A stretch of DNA of 64,000 nt from Hedera helix (lineage: Eukaryota > Streptophyta > Magnoliopsida > Apiales > Araliaceae). Shown piece after piece: positions 23,598 to 37,104 of the stretch. The stretch is taken from the NCBI GenBank assembly GCA_947179155.2, contig OX359283.1, positions 11,954,847 to 12,018,846 on the forward strand, read 5' to 3'. Numbering within the stretch: position 1 is the stretch's first letter; every line of letters begins with the position of its first letter. The notes under the pieces are model-generated. The model did not search any database. It saw only the letters and a program-made list of their open reading frames with translations, and was not told the origin of the DNA. The position numbers and the translations under genes were made by a program.

Positions 23598-26500
23598 TAA
23601 CGAGGTTCTTTTAAAGTTCTCATTTACAGTTGGGACCGGGAAGAATTTAAAAATTAGTTTGTCTTGGATAATCCTATTAGTGGGACACATGTAATCTCAG
23701 CCAACAATAAGGCTTAAAGAGGAAATTTCACATATATGACAGAAAATAGGATTTCAATTTCGTTTTTCTTTTCCCTGTTAGCTAGTTTATACCCATTATA
23801 AATGTAGGATTATTGCTGCAAGTTAATGTCTGTTGGTGGAATGTCTGAGTACTTTCTTTGATGCTTTGGCCTTTTCTCAAGTAACTTGAAACACAATGAA
23901 GGGAACATAAAAACATAAACTTTTTATCGAGGAATGAATGTTAAACCAGGCTGGCTTCTCTGTGTAATTTAGTGGTTCATAGCTGTTTATGAGTGTATGG
24001 CTAACAATCTATCTGTATCTATTCTTATGTCTGCACATGTGTCAGTTGAGGATGGTGGTGCAGAAGTAAAATTGCTTCTTAAAGGACTTGCATGGTCTGA
24101 CATGTGTCAGCAATATTATCGGGATGTTTACATACTACTAAATTTTAAAATTGGCATTTTAGGAGAGAAGATTATTTGGAAGCCCTTCCTTTCCTCCTAC
24201 CACTATGGGGAATGCAACATAATTTGTGATGCATCTTGTACCAAGAAGCAGTTGTTAAAAAATCATTATTTATATGTTAATCAAGGACACAGCTTGTAGT
24301 GATCAATTTAAAGTTAAAATGTATGGTAATATGGTGCAACATGTTTCACTTCAAGAAAGAAAAAATATAATGTAAAATACATCCTATGGGTATTCTCTTT
24401 TTGTAGATGGGTGACAATAGCTATGTGTGTTTTTATTGTTGTGATTAGTTATTCTAGCGGCTAGTTATTTTAAAAAATAGCTATTTGTATAGAGAAGTTC
24501 GTCCCACATATAATGTTTTGAATTTTAAGGAACTTGAAAAAAGAACCCATGTGTCACGTGTCATATAAAGGGGGTGGGCGTATGATCTGGACCAGTCAAA
24601 CACTTGCCTTAAATAGATTGGAAGATCCTTATTAATGAAGAAAAAAGGATTGCCGAAATTTAAAATGGAAAGATTCTTATGAGTGAAACTACGAGATTGC
24701 GGAAATTTACAATTTTGCATGATTATAGGTGAATTAAATAAGCCCTCCTTCCCACTTTACTTGCTATACTTCTTTTTGCTGCATAGTAAGAAAGTAGGAA
24801 TCTTGTTTAAAGTTGTAAAAACAGTAAATGTTGGTGGATCCTCTCTCAACTATTAGTATATAAGACTAAGGACAAATATGTAAATTTGTTGTCTACAAAA
24901 ACAAGAGAAGTTTATTTTTTGGGATGCCCCAAGAAGAAATTAGTAATTAAAGTGGGATGGAGGGTCTACTACTCATTGGGAAAAGGGTTCATAGTCCAAG
25001 CTACCATTTGATAGCATCTCACAATATGTGGCATCGTGCACATGCTCTTTTATATGTCTATGAGTTTATCAGAATATTGGTCCATTTATGCTTCTTTTTT
25101 GACTATGGAGATTTAAAAGCATTTTGAAAGTTGTCTTTACTTTCATTTGGTTCTTCCCAAAGTTTTTCTCATCTTATTTGATGCGACTTCTTCTTTCCAA
25201 CAATAAATGGATAGAATTTAATACCTCTCTGATTGTAATTGTGGACACGTGGAGTGCTTGTCTTTTAATGATAATAACAATAAACTTGAAGTGTGCACTG
25301 ACCTTCTAGTAAAACAGGCTGGATTGCCTGTACGTCATGAAACAGTGAAGACTTTGTGATGAAGCATGTTTTTGTTCTATATTTGAGGGCCTATATCATA
25401 TATAAATTGGTGCTTTTGGTGGTACATATCCAAAAATCCACGAGGATTGGGGGCACCCTCTTTTAAGGATCTAATATTTTCCAGTTTCGGGTGTGGGACT
25501 CCTTGTCCTCCTTTTTATTATACTCTCTTTCTAAGGAAAAATGTTATTTATCAAGAAAAATTGCCCTTCTTTTAGATGAGTTCAAGCCTGAAGATTAAAG
25601 AGGCAGGCAGTGCTTGATGAGGCTAAAGAGGTGGTATTTACATGGAGTCGAGGAATATTATTAAAAGAAGGTAGAAATGTAGATTAGATGGTTGTACTTT
25701 GGGAAGTGTATCACAGCTTCCCTGCTCTATGTTTGTTTGTGTTTGTTATTTAATATATAAAATGGGTTCGATGATGTTGCAGTTATGTACTAAGGTTATA
25801 TTATGTACTATTAGTTGAGAACATATGAAAATGTGTTTTTGTGTCGACAATGATTAGGTTTCAATAAGTAGTTGGTGTCTCTTTCTGATAGGTAAATTTG
25901 ATAGATCTATGTGTTGAGATTGCAGTTTGAAGAAGCTATCCAAATAGTGATTTGGCCAGTAAGTTACCATTTAAATGTATATCTAATGACTAAAACATGT
26001 TCTTATTCCATTCTATGCTAAATTAGACCGATGCAGGTTTCAAATTTCGATATAATAAAGCTAATCCAAATCAATGATTGGTCATTAAGTGATCTGTTTA
26101 AATGTATTCTATGAACTAAAACTTATTCTTATACCCGATGTATTAAGTACTGAGCGTATGCTTTTTACTTCACAGCTAAATGTTTAGTTGATCAATTCCA
26201 GGAAATCTCCCTTTTGAATGAAAGAGTTGACCTTCTAGTGAAGGATCTGTGGAAGATTAAACTCTGGACAGACCAAAAGCTGTGAACGTCGAGTGTCACA
26301 GTGAACCTCTGGGAAATGACTCAAAGAAAGAGGGGGTGACACTGTCAGAGCACTCAACCAGGACCTCCCCAGGCCTGAATTAGAAGCTTGTATCTCTGAG
26401 GTATAATTTTGTTTTCTTCAATTTCTTAAATATTCATAACTGTAAAAAAAAAATGCTAGATGTATTAGTGTCTATTGGTGCATGCATGTACAAGATGGTT

Positions 26501-27020
26501 AATGATTTTTTGTTATATTTAAATACTTTGTTCTTTAGGTGCCAAACAAACCTATGAAGAACCATTTGGTAACATTTTCTAGAAGTAATGTTAATAAGTA
26601 GAAAAGGTGAAGCTTTTATGATACTTCCTCGGATAGTGGATATGGAAGTAAAGAGACCATACATAACGAGTCTTAGTGACTATCTCTAGAAAATCAACTC
26701 TATATTTAAGAGGTGATATGTTCTGCTCTACATGAGGGCATCCATAAATTGAGGTGTTAAATTTTTTATTGAATGTTTATTTTTATAAAATGTAATCATG
26801 GGAATAATATATCAAAATAATATGTACCAACCCAAAAAAAAGGGATATGTAAGATTGTTAGCTAAAGGTATGTAGTAAAGACTAATCTTATTATAAAACA
26901 ACAAAATCCGAACCTTTTTTGTGTTTATGGAAATGCCATAATTTGTAATAGTTGATTAAGTTTTTGAGAAAGAAATTTTAGTTGTACATAGTGCGTATGC
27001 GCCATGTGTAATATATAGTA
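23598..27020. other. 3' UTR and intergenic DNA
   Basis: The first couple of hundred bases are probably the 3' UTR of the RCD1-like gene. Beyond that I recognise nothing. A 100-residue ORF (23997-24299) has no recognisable motif. A stretch of higher GC at 26170-26400, preceded by TTTTACTTCACAG, could encode QFQEISLLNERVDLLVKDLW, coiled-coil-like, before a stop; it may be an exon relic of an unknown gene. Confidence 0.5.
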
Positions 27021-27528
27021 TAAGCGTCCTGTATATAATATGGAACTGTTAAGGTTGTTATCCCCATCCGAGCTCAAAACACAAAGAATGAAACATAGTT
27101 TATCATTCCTATCCAAATTCAAAACACAAAGAAGGAAATATACTTTATAAGAGTCTACTACCCAAACAGCCAGTTGGCAAATAAAATTTGGGTTGCGCAG
27201 TCACAGTTGGCTATGAAGTCTTATCTAGCCAACTCATATGCCACCATTCATTGGGAAATAGGGCGTGTGGCACAGGGGGCTAGTACTTATAATGGATCAT
27301 CTTATTATAAGGCCACCTCGGTTCAGCTGCTTCATGTAAGCGTCCAATATATAATATCGAATTGTTATTCTGTTATTCCCACCAAAGCTCAAAATTCAGA
27401 GAATGAAACTTAGTTTGTGATTGTCATTCCCATCCAAATACAAAATGCAAAGAAGGAAACATACTTTATGAGTATAGCCTACCCAAACAGCCAGCTAGCA
27501 AATAATTGGTTACATGATAATATGTGTG

Positions 27529-27578
<50 letters not shown>

Positions 27579-27735
27579 TCCATAGCAAGAGTTTGGTACC
27601 GAGGCTTATCTAGCCCATTATTCATTTGCAACCATTCATTGGGAAATAGGATGTGTCTCAGGGGGGCTAGTACATATAATTGATCATCTTATTATAAAGC
27701 CACCTCAATTGAGCTTCTTCGTGTTAACACGAAGC
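27021..27735. repeat. Diverged tandem duplication, about 316 and 390 bp
   Basis: Unit A (27021-27336) and unit B (27337-27735) both start TAAGCGTCC, share CAAAGAATGAAAC-like, CCCAAACAGCCAG and ACCATTCATTGGGAAATAGG, and end CTTATTATAA(A/G)GCCACCTC. Unit B is longer because of an AT microsatellite. No coding capacity is evident. Confidence 0.8.
27534..27576. repeat. (AT)n microsatellite
   Basis: An uninterrupted AT dinucleotide run of about 43 bases inside unit B of the duplication. Confidence 0.97.
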
Positions 27736-27762
27736 AACTAGGATGCTTTGGCTTTATAATAA
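27689..27762. repeat. 74-bp inverted repeat (hairpin)
   Basis: TTATTATAAAGCCA (27689) pairs with TGGCTTTATAATAA (ending 27762), and the centre CTTCGTGTTAACACGAAG is a perfect 18-bp palindrome. It joins unit B of the tandem duplication to an inverted partial copy. Confidence 0.85.
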
Positions 27763-27836
27763 ATATTTATCCTCTGAGTTTAAGTTTTAACTTTTAAAAT
27801 TAATGATATATAAGTATTCTAAAAGATTAATCATTG

Positions 27837-27864
<28 letters not shown>
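27837..27864. repeat. (CATA)n microsatellite
   Basis: Six to seven CATA units followed by TATATATC. Confidence 0.9.
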
Positions 27865-27869
<5 letters not shown>

Positions 27870-27915
27870 CATTAACATAATCTGGTATGTCTTTTATTAT
27901 ATCATTAATATACTA

Positions 27916-28164
27916 CTTCCTTCATTTCACAAAAAGATGGTCCCATTTGACTTTTATCCTAGTTAATTTGCGAAATCCTACAATTAAAATTGTGATATGT
28001 ATTTATTTTAATTTTCGAAATCACAATTTTGTAGTAATAAATTTAAGTAGTTTACATATTAACTATTGTATTATTTATCAAATACATTCACATCAATTTT
28101 TAGAATTTTGTGAATTGACTAGGAAAACAAATCAAATTAGACTATTTTTGTGGAACGGAGAGAG
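27916..28164. mobile_element. Stowaway-like MITE, 249 bp
   Basis: Left end CTTCCTTCATTTCACAAAAA and, read from the right, CTCTCTCCGTTCCACAAAAA form imperfect terminal inverted repeats, with TA on both sides. CTCCSTCCGTYCCA-type ends and a TA target are typical of Stowaway (Tc1/mariner) MITEs. There is no transposase. Confidence 0.8.
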
Positions 28165-28554
28165 TATTATATATTTTTATTATATCATAAAAGATAGATA
28201 TTATACATAAATTAATTTATAATATATTTTTCTTAATGATTTGGCCCATGTTGCATGAGCATTGAGCATTGTTTATTATCTCACTAATTGTAAAAGTTAA
28301 AAAATTTAACATGATAAAGTATGAATATCATTAAACTTAGTGAGTAAAAGAGTGTTTTTCCATACTTTAGAGGGTAAAAGTGGGAGGGAAAAAAGGTGAG
28401 AATAAAATATGTAAAAAGCATTGAAGTTGAAAGGTAAAATGAGAACCAAGAAGGCTTAGAGGGTATAAGAGGCAGGAAAAAATGTGAGGATAAAATATAA
28501 AAATAGTATTAGAGTTCGAGGGAAAAATGGGAAGCTAAAAAGGCTTCAAAAATT

Positions 28555-28600
28555 TGTTAACGTGAAGCAGCTGAACTGAGACAGCTTTATAATAAGATAT
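28555..28600. repeat. Inverted copy of the duplication end
   Basis: GTTAACGTGAAGCAGCTGAACTGAG... to TTTATAATAAGAT is the reverse complement of the end of units A and B at 27300-27345 and 27687-27727. With them it frames about 900 bp that may be a larger MITE; no target duplication was found. Confidence 0.6.
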
Positions 28601-30121
28601 GCCTCTTTGGCTTGTCATTTTGTCATCCTACTTTAATGATTCACGTACTTTATCCTCGCCTTTTTCCTCTTCCTCTTTTACCCTTCAAAGTTTTAAAGCT
28701 CTCGTTTATCCTTCGAGTTAGGTTTCAACTCCCAGCCATAATTAGAATAAAAACCTAATTAGTGCGTGCATGGTAGAAGCTGAAGGGTTGCTAGCTAGGT
28801 CTCTATGTAATTCCATACAAAATTCATATACATTTTGGTCCTTGGATAATAGCATGTGGGAGAAGTGCTGCTATTTTGCCTCTAATATAATGTTTCAAGC
28901 TGTACCTACACTATATTGGAGGAAGGCTGCATTATTTGAACGCAAAGTTGCATAAAGATACAAAATTAGCAGAACTCATGCACAGATAGAAACATGAAAC
29001 AAGTGTTTGTCATGTGTAACTCAAACAAAGAGAATCTAAACAAATATTGAAGGCTTAGAGGCATATATGTTCAGAAGGACTTTGTGAGAATCTTTAAGAG
29101 AGGTGATTTATAACTTTTTCCTATAAGAGACGTAATTAGTGGTCTTATGTCAAGTCTTATTGATTATCTCACTTGTTACTAAAATGTTTAAAAAAAAAGT
29201 AACTAATCCTCCTATATATGTTACATCACTCTTAATAACCCTAAATTATGTGAAAGCCATTGACATATTTCCAAATCGTTTCGCGAATTCTGAAAGGTAA
29301 TGAGCTGAAACATTAAATACATAATAGACCTGGGAATATTAATTTGGTTCTTGAAAAGCTGGTCCAGTTTCCATTTGGAGAAAATCAGCCTAGAGTTTTG
29401 CAAGATGCTATTAACTGCCAGAATAGTATAGTATTCTATGAGCATTTGGTCTATTTTGTCGGCTGCTTATGTGAGGCTGGTCTTATTTCATTGTCTGTAT
29501 ACCAAGAGAACCAGGGAATCTTAATGATAATTGATATTTATGCAGACCGGACAGGTGAATTTTAGATGCATTTAATTAAAGTGTAGATAATTTTTATAAC
29601 TTGTCTTGTCATGTCTGAATAATATTTAATCTATGGCAGCTTAATGTTAAAGAAGAAAAGAGCAGTATTAGGTATTGCGAGTGTTGCATTATTGCATTTC
29701 TGTTGTGATTAGCTGTTGATAATGAGTTTGTGAAGGTCTTTGCCTCTATGGTGGCTACAAATAAGAAGCGTTTACATAATCAAGTTAGTTTATTAGCTTC
29801 TAGCAATATTCATCCTTTGTGTTCTAATTCTGTCTAAAAATGTTAGCTGATTAAAATGTCTTTGAATTGTTTGTCTTTGTTCATTTAACTATCAATTATT
29901 ATATAAAAACTTTATTAGATATCAACTGTACTTGGAATTTTGTTGTTGTTGATATTGTGCATCTCTCCCCCACTTTATTCGTAATCCAGAAAAAAGAACG
30001 GATACTCTTTTGTTTGTTTTCTGAGGTGCAATCATCTTGGATAGAGACGCATGGTGTTATTTCTGCAAGGCTTGTAGTTTTAATTATTATCATTTGTTAG
30101 TCTTGACTTCTTAATGGGCAG
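28601..30121. other. Intergenic with possible gene relics
   Basis: No recognised gene. Two modest ORFs (28770-28955, 29344-29565) and a stretch near 29720-29790 have coding-like composition but no motif I can name. Given the aldehyde dehydrogenase exon that follows, some may be decayed introns or exons of the same locus. Confidence 0.4.
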
Positions 30122-30210
30122 AACTTTTAGTCACAACATATCGATCCTCAGCAGAAATTGTGTTGGAACCTTTAGGAGTCGTGCTGATCATTTCAACTTG
30201 GAACTATCCT
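30122..30210 (+). pseudogene. Aldehyde dehydrogenase class 3 exon relic
   Basis: After the acceptor-like TTAATGGGCAG, 89 bases encode LLVTTYRSSAEIVLEPLGVV and then LIISTWNYP, ending at a donor-like GTATGTAAG. This matches a well-conserved N-terminal exon of plant ALDH3 enzymes (families 3F, 3H, 3I), which oxidise aldehydes to acids with NAD(P); the segment forms part of the Rossmann-type cofactor domain. The catalytic Cys and Glu exons are not visible within several kilobases on either side, so this is probably an isolated duplicated exon or the remains of a gene rather than a working enzyme. The exon itself has no stop or frameshift. Confidence 0.75.
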
Positions 30211-33200
30211 GTATGTAAGTTAAATGAATCTTTAAGATAAAATTCTTAGATTTGATTTAATCAGCATTTCATTTTATTTCCATATCTTTCGATATGTCCA
30301 AACTATCAAAAAAATAAATAAAATGAAAAACAGTAAATTGAAGTGCATAGTTACTTCGGGTATGGAAACTAAGTGAAGGAAAAGAATAAGAACCAAGTGA
30401 ATGTTAGAGATTAACTTGTCAAAAGAGAAGTAATTGAAAGAGATTCCCGAACTAGGTTGCATAATAGTTTTTTCCCTTTACCATTCTTTGGGGAGCTATA
30501 CATTATTGTAACAGGCTGTGTTTTTTGTGAATGCTCAGCATTCACCCCTCTCTTCTCTGTTTGTTCCTCTATTTATTGGATTCCAGAAAACAGTAAATTG
30601 ACCAACATATGCATACCTTTCTTGTGTTGCATGAAAAAAAATTCAGGTAAAAAAGCATGTCATGTTTGGCTTGATTATGGCTGCACTTGTGAATTCGTAT
30701 ATTTACTGTTGTTTGTGAAGTCTATGCTACAATTTGATTTATGATCTTGTTTTTGTGCATTTATTTGTATTCCTGAGAAAATTTCTCTTGAAATCTGAAG
30801 AGAAGCTAGGATTTTGTAGATTCTTGGGTAATATATTACTTATAGGGTAAGTGGAAAAAGAAGATACCAGGACTCTTCATATGCAGTCGCTGCGAAAAGG
30901 TATACATTAGTTTTGTATGCTGGTTAGTTGTTATGAGCTTGTTAGAGCCCCTTGTTTCATGAAAGAAAAAAATATGTTGAATTAAGTACAAGGCCATAAA
31001 TTGTAGACCCTAATGATATTTTTAGCATTGAAACCATATCATTGCAGGTCTCATTTAGTAAATTGCACTATTTTATGTTCCATGAGCTTTTATAGATAAT
31101 AGATTCTTGCAATATATAGTTACTTGTCATATCCCCTTATCACAGATGAAAATTTACTACATTATGTCAATAAACCTGTTCAAGTTTTTATTTAAAATAT
31201 TCATGGAATCAATAATTCAGTTCTGTTTCTGTTCAAACTTCTTAGTCTTCACTTTTTGAAAGGAAACCCTAGTACCTTTTGTGATAGTGGGGTTTTAAAC
31301 AGTGACAACCCTATTGATCTTCAGTTCAATGGTTCGTACTGGGATTAACTTTCTTTGTGATCTCTACTAGGATTTCACTTTTATGGTAAATTATTTTCTC
31401 CTTTTCCCCCAGTAATACAAGAAAGTAACACACTCAGACACGAGGCCTAACAAAATTAGTGTCCAACAAATCTGCCAGCAACAAGCTAAGGAGAGCTCAG
31501 CTGGTGGCATCTCCATGACCAAAGCAGGTTGCGTTGTTGACATTGTTGTTCAATTCCCTGGCTGCCGATGCACAAAGTGTGTTAGTTCGACCACTCTGAT
31601 TGATTCAAAAAAGCTTTATGTTTTTGCCCATCTCCTGGTGTTATTTTTCTTTCTGCTCACTTGTACATGTGTAACTTTTGTTAATCTACACTCATACTGA
31701 TGTGGAAAGGCATGAGAGGTGTGGAAAACACTATAAAAGAAGGAGCCGATTTGATTCTCCAGTTGCTATCGGGAAGGACACTGATTTAGAGCTGGTCTGT
31801 GTAATTAATTAGTGTTAATTTTTTGCGCTATGTAATTTGTGTTGGTCATTAATGCATGTATCCTGTCAAAAAGTCATATAGATGCATTAATTACATAGGT
31901 TCAATACATCTAAGGTGCTAGAAAGTTTTTGGAATCTTATTAATAGATTTATTTTAGCCATTTCAGCTAATTTGAATGAAAAATTGAGATTTTGTTTGAT
32001 TTGTGATGCATCTTTTTGTTGGGTATGAGGCCTAAGAACTCTAGATGTGACGCCTAGTTTAATTTATCCCTTTCCTCTTTTCCTTCTCTTTCATTCCTTT
32101 GTGTTTAGCTTGTCCTACATCACATAACTTTCTATCATAACTGTTGCATTTTTTTTTCCCATTACAATGTAAATGTATCAGTTCGTGTACTGCACTGATT
32201 TACGTCTAATGGTTTAAAGTACACGAAAAGTAATTTTGTCTAATACTGAATTATTTGACAGGTAGGAGACATTGACTGACTGAATGACTCAATGCTGTAC
32301 CAAACTCGTTATTTATCATTTAGCAGAGGAAAAGCCAGCTAAGTTTTTGACTTGAGGTATGTGTATGTTCTCACAGGTTTGAGCGGGTTTACATGTTGAG
32401 AGGTCAAAAACTAGACATGAGTTTGCTTTGATGGAGACTTCTCATCTACCTTCTGTTCAGAAGTAATGGCAATTGACAATGTAGGTACAAGTATTTTGTA
32501 TTTTGACATATGACAAATAATTATTAGCTGTTACATAGACACAATGATATGATTTTGCAGGAGTATTTATATTGTGGAATCTTGAGGTACAAATTCTGAT
32601 CCCATTCATCTACTAAGAATATGGTAAATTGAACATACAGTACGCATTCGTTACATGTGAATCACATAGTAGTGCTGATTTGGCCACTTTCAATCATTTT
32701 TACTTAATTTTCGGACTTTAGAAGTCCATGATCATTAGAAATATGTATCAATTATTAATTTTATGGTTATTTCAGATGTCCTGAAGATTTCTATCTCAGA
32801 TATGATGTTAGTTGTGCTGAATTGAGTTTAAGAAAGAAAAGTTATGTGACTCGATGGATGCTTTATCAAAGTTTAAAGAGAAAGTACTATCGTTATGGTT
32901 GTTGGGATTTCGGATGGTGGGATGTTGCTTGTACAGATTTTTTAGGTTGTGTTTGGAATTTAATAAATGTTCTTTCTCCTCTTTTTTTGGTGGGGCGTGG
33001 AGGTTGGGTGGGTGTATTGGGGGAGTGAAAATAAAAATGGAAAGGGGATGATATTTAAAAGGATATATTTGAAACACTAAATATAGTTGGAATTATGTTA
33101 GCAGGGGGATGGTCTTACGTTTATTTACATTTTATGTTGTTTTGCATTTTTTTCTTCTTCCATTATTCCTATTTTAAGTTCCAAGCAACCATAACGCTTT

Positions 33201-35534
33201 GGATGTCTGTGTTAGGTTGTATTTGTTAATGCAATTGAGCTAGTTACTAATGGAAGTATTTGGCTCTTTATGCAGTGGAAATCTAAGCCTCATGTGGAAT
33301 AGGAAGTTAAGTTTTACATAGAAAATCTGTAGTCATGCGATTGGGTTCGGTTAGATTTATTAATAATGTTTACAAAATTTGGAAATGTTTATATTTGTTC
33401 TAAGTAACTTTTTTTCTTCAAATCACATTATCTGTTTACTGTTTTATGCTCTTGTTATCGTTCTGATTGTTGTTGTAATCTGTGCTTCGTTCTGAATGTC
33501 CATCTTTGTTTACATATTGCTGCCCATTTTGTAGGCTTAGTTTTAAGTTGAGCCACGAAAATGGTCATGTTCTTGATACGTTTCCTTTTTAGTATCCCTT
33601 AGACCTTGATTTGTAGTGTGCTTGTTTGTGCTATTTGAGTGTGTGACACATCTTTATCATTGAACTAATAACACAATCTGATTGGCTTTTCCAAATAGCT
33701 AGTAACCCTACTTGTGCCATAAAAGTACAAGAAGACGACAAGTAGTCTGATACACGGTTATTTTGGTATCTTTCAACTGATTTTTTCTTCTTGTGATATT
33801 TCTATCCATGTTTTGTTTTGAATTACTTCTGATAACAATTTGTGTGTATATTCGGTTAAAGGACGTTTGGAAGTTGTAATGGGCTCCAATTTTTTGTATG
33901 CAGTTTAAATATTATTTCAAAAGTAATTTAATTAACTCAAAACTGTAAACGTTGAAATTTACTGCATCAACAATGTAATATCTCAATTCTATATCAAAAC
34001 ATGTGAAAAGAATTTATTCGTATATAAAGAATTAATTTAATAACAATATTATGGTATTATATTCCACAATAATCAGAGAGACAAAGATTTCTGGACTGTG
34101 TGAGATCGATTTTGTCGAGGAGGTTCAAAAAAGTGTAAACTGCGCGTATGATTGATTCTAACTATTTTTTGGGTGAGTTTGTAGATGAGTTAAAGTTAAT
34201 TTAAAAAAAAATACTATTGAGCTAATAGTTTAAGACATTGTTTGGATGAATTTGATTCGACTGATATATGAGATTTGACTTGAAATTTATTTCAAATTAT
34301 GAATTTGTCTCAGCTTGAAATAGTATAATGCGTTTAAAATTCAAACGTTGCTCGCATATAAGTTTAACAACCAAGCGAGTATGATTCGAGAGATTCTTTT
34401 CTATACTTGTCCTGTCAATGTGTATTTCTCTCTCATATCCAATAGGTCCCAAAAACAATCATGTTCTAGCCCGTTCTTCCTTTTTTTAAAATAAAATTAT
34501 TTTATATTACTTTTGTGTAATTATTTTTAATTCAAATTTAAATATTTCTATAATTTATAACATATTATAAATTATAGAATGAAATAACTTAAATTGGTAC
34601 ATAATTATGTATGTGAAAAGGAATCCCAAGGTTCGGCTATATTAGTATAAAAGTATACATTTTTGTTATACGTAATGATTCATATAATAATTTATATAAT
34701 AATTTTTTATAAAATAACGAATTTTATAAGATAATTAAAATATAAAACTTATTATTTTATAATGGATAAAAATTATTATATAGATTATTATATATAACAA
34801 AATTCAAAAATATGCAAGAAAAAATTTCGAATTTCGAGTTCATTACTTTAAATTCTCTTGTCAAAGGGAAAAATTATTCGTCAATAGTTTAAGACTACTC
34901 ATTTTTTTCCCTTAAACCTTGAGCAAGTGTAGTACTACTATGGCAGATAGCCATAGGGTTTTTTAATTTAATCAACTTTACAGAGAAACTATTGACTTAT
35001 TATGCCACTCCACGGGATTAAATACTTTTTTCTTTTCGGTAATTAATAGGATAAGAGACTTGCATGCATGTCTAATGTCTATTTTGGCATCATTTTCGCA
35101 TATTCTTAGTCTTAGGATTTTTCCTGACTGTAGCTGAAATTAAGGGGAAAAAACAAACAAATGTTTTCTTGAGTGACACCTCAAGTGAGGTACGTGTCCC
35201 AAAGCTATCAAAGAGGGGCAACCTAAATTTTAAATTTTGAATAATAATTTTGTTTCGATAGACGAATATTGTCAAGTAAATTTATACATAAATAAGTTGA
35301 CTTGATCTAAAACTTAATTTTTTTTTAATCTTAGTTACATGTATATATATAAATAAAAATGATAGTTTTACAAATTATGTTTCACTTAAGTATGAGACTC
35401 ATTTATTATTTATATGAATTTTTTTTATATAAAATTATTATTTTTATTTGTGAAAATATCAATTCTTTATGTGCGTGGGTGTCGGGGTGTGGGTCTCGGT
35501 GTGTGGGATGAGAGAAAGAGTAATTGATAACTAA
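30211..35534. other. Intergenic with unassigned exon-like stretches
   Basis: No gene recognised. Coding-like stretches on +: 30846-30900 (GKWKKKIPGLFICSRCEKV, with a CxxC pair), 31405-31570 (SVQQICQQQAKESSAGG, then a CRCTKC cluster) and 31705-31800 (HERCGKHYKRRSRFDSP). They could be exons of one decayed locus containing a Cys-rich protein, but no family is evident. ORFs at 32808-33077 on both strands overlap each other and look random. From about 33900 the sequence is plain AT-rich DNA. Confidence 0.4.
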
Positions 35535-35536
35535 TA

Positions 35537-35822
35537 CTCCCCCCGTTCCAAAATAAAACTCTTAGTTGATTTTTTGTGTATATTAAGAAATAAGATAAAA
35601 TGACAAAACTATCTATATTTAAATTCTCATTTAATTATATAATTTTTTATACATGACTAGTAATACTCTATTAATATGTATAGAGAATAGAAATATGACA
35701 ATTAATACTAAGGACATTATAGACAAATTATTATAAGAAATAAATTATTTAAGGTAAGTAGAGATTTCACTTGAAACTACCAAAAATAGTAATAAAAAAC
35801 TTTTATCCTGGGACGGAGGGAT
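35537..35822. mobile_element. Stowaway-like MITE, 286 bp
   Basis: The left end CTCCCCCCGTTCCAAAATAA and, read from the right, ATCCCTCCGTCCCAGGATAA are terminal inverted repeats; TA flanks both sides (35535-35536 and 35823-35824). It has no coding capacity. Confidence 0.88.
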
Positions 35823-37104
35823 TATTAGATAAGATCAATGTTTTCAGATCCGAACCGGTCATTGAACCAAAAATGGTACTGGGTGGATGAGTTACTGATC
35901 CAAACCCGTAGTCGAACCGTTATTGAGTCGGTGATGTCATAAATACATAAAGAAATATATTATTAATAATTAATAAAATTTTAAAATATTTAATTTTTTA
36001 TAAGATAAAATATAGTGAAATAATGTTATAATATTAATAAAATATCTAATTTTAAAAATATTTTTTTTTGTGCAAAAAAATTATTAAAAAATACTTTAAA
36101 ATCGGGTCAACTAACCGATTTTACCGGTTCAACCACCGGTTCGACCTGTGGTCAACTGGATTTTGATCGGGTCGGTGAAAATCGATTTTTTGAGTTAAAC
36201 TGAACCAGTGTGTCAACCCATAGGCGGAACCAGGGGGGGGGGGGGCGAGGGGGGTCATATTGTGACGCCCCCAAATCACTATACTTACTATAGATGACTT
36301 GGTGCTCACTATAAATGCTAAATCAATAGGTTTATAGATGATTTCCTTTATTCTCAAACAAAGTTCTCATCCTAATTCCCAAAGATCTTTCATTATTTTA
36401 TATCAAGTCCTTATAATTGATATAAGAGACTTAATACTCAAACATAACCTTTTTATCCTTAATATTTAGATATTCTATAACTTTACATGTTTCAACATCC
36501 ACGGTATTAAATCATTAGGACGGCTCTTGGGAACAGAGAATCTCGCGGTGAATGTTTGCATCTTCACCCGTGATAAATGTTTGCATCTTTATCCGTGACA
36601 AATGATTGTATCTTTGTCCGGTGCAAAATTCTCTTTCCGTACAGAACATTACCCAAATAGTTAAAACCCTCATTCGAAACATATTTGGTTATAGTGATAT
36701 CTCTTCATATTAATAATCCTACTTATTCGACATTCAGAATAGTAATAACGAGTTATACCTGGGTCCGAGGAACCTTAACGATGGATTTGACTAGTCAACA
36801 TCGCTTAGTCCTGTCTCGGATGTACAACACTCACAAGTTATTTACCGATCCTCATCCAGATAAATAGATCATTATTAATACTATGTTAAGTTTTAACAAT
36901 TCTAAGTTTAATCAAAGTAAAGACGTAACAAGAGAATGTGATAAAACTTGATAATATTTATATAATATTCGGTTACATGTGTTGAACTTGTTCTTATTAC
37001 AAAATGTCATTATGACTACAGTTAAGAACAGTTAAGGAAAGCTGTAAACTAGTCTATGCATTTCTTCTTTCCTTTCTTCTTCGAGCCGGAGCTCTCGGGT
37101 TTGT

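Noticed and set aside
32808..33077. ORFs on both strands around 32808-33077 as a gene
   Set aside because: Three overlapping frames on opposite strands without motifs; composition is simple and T- or A-rich.
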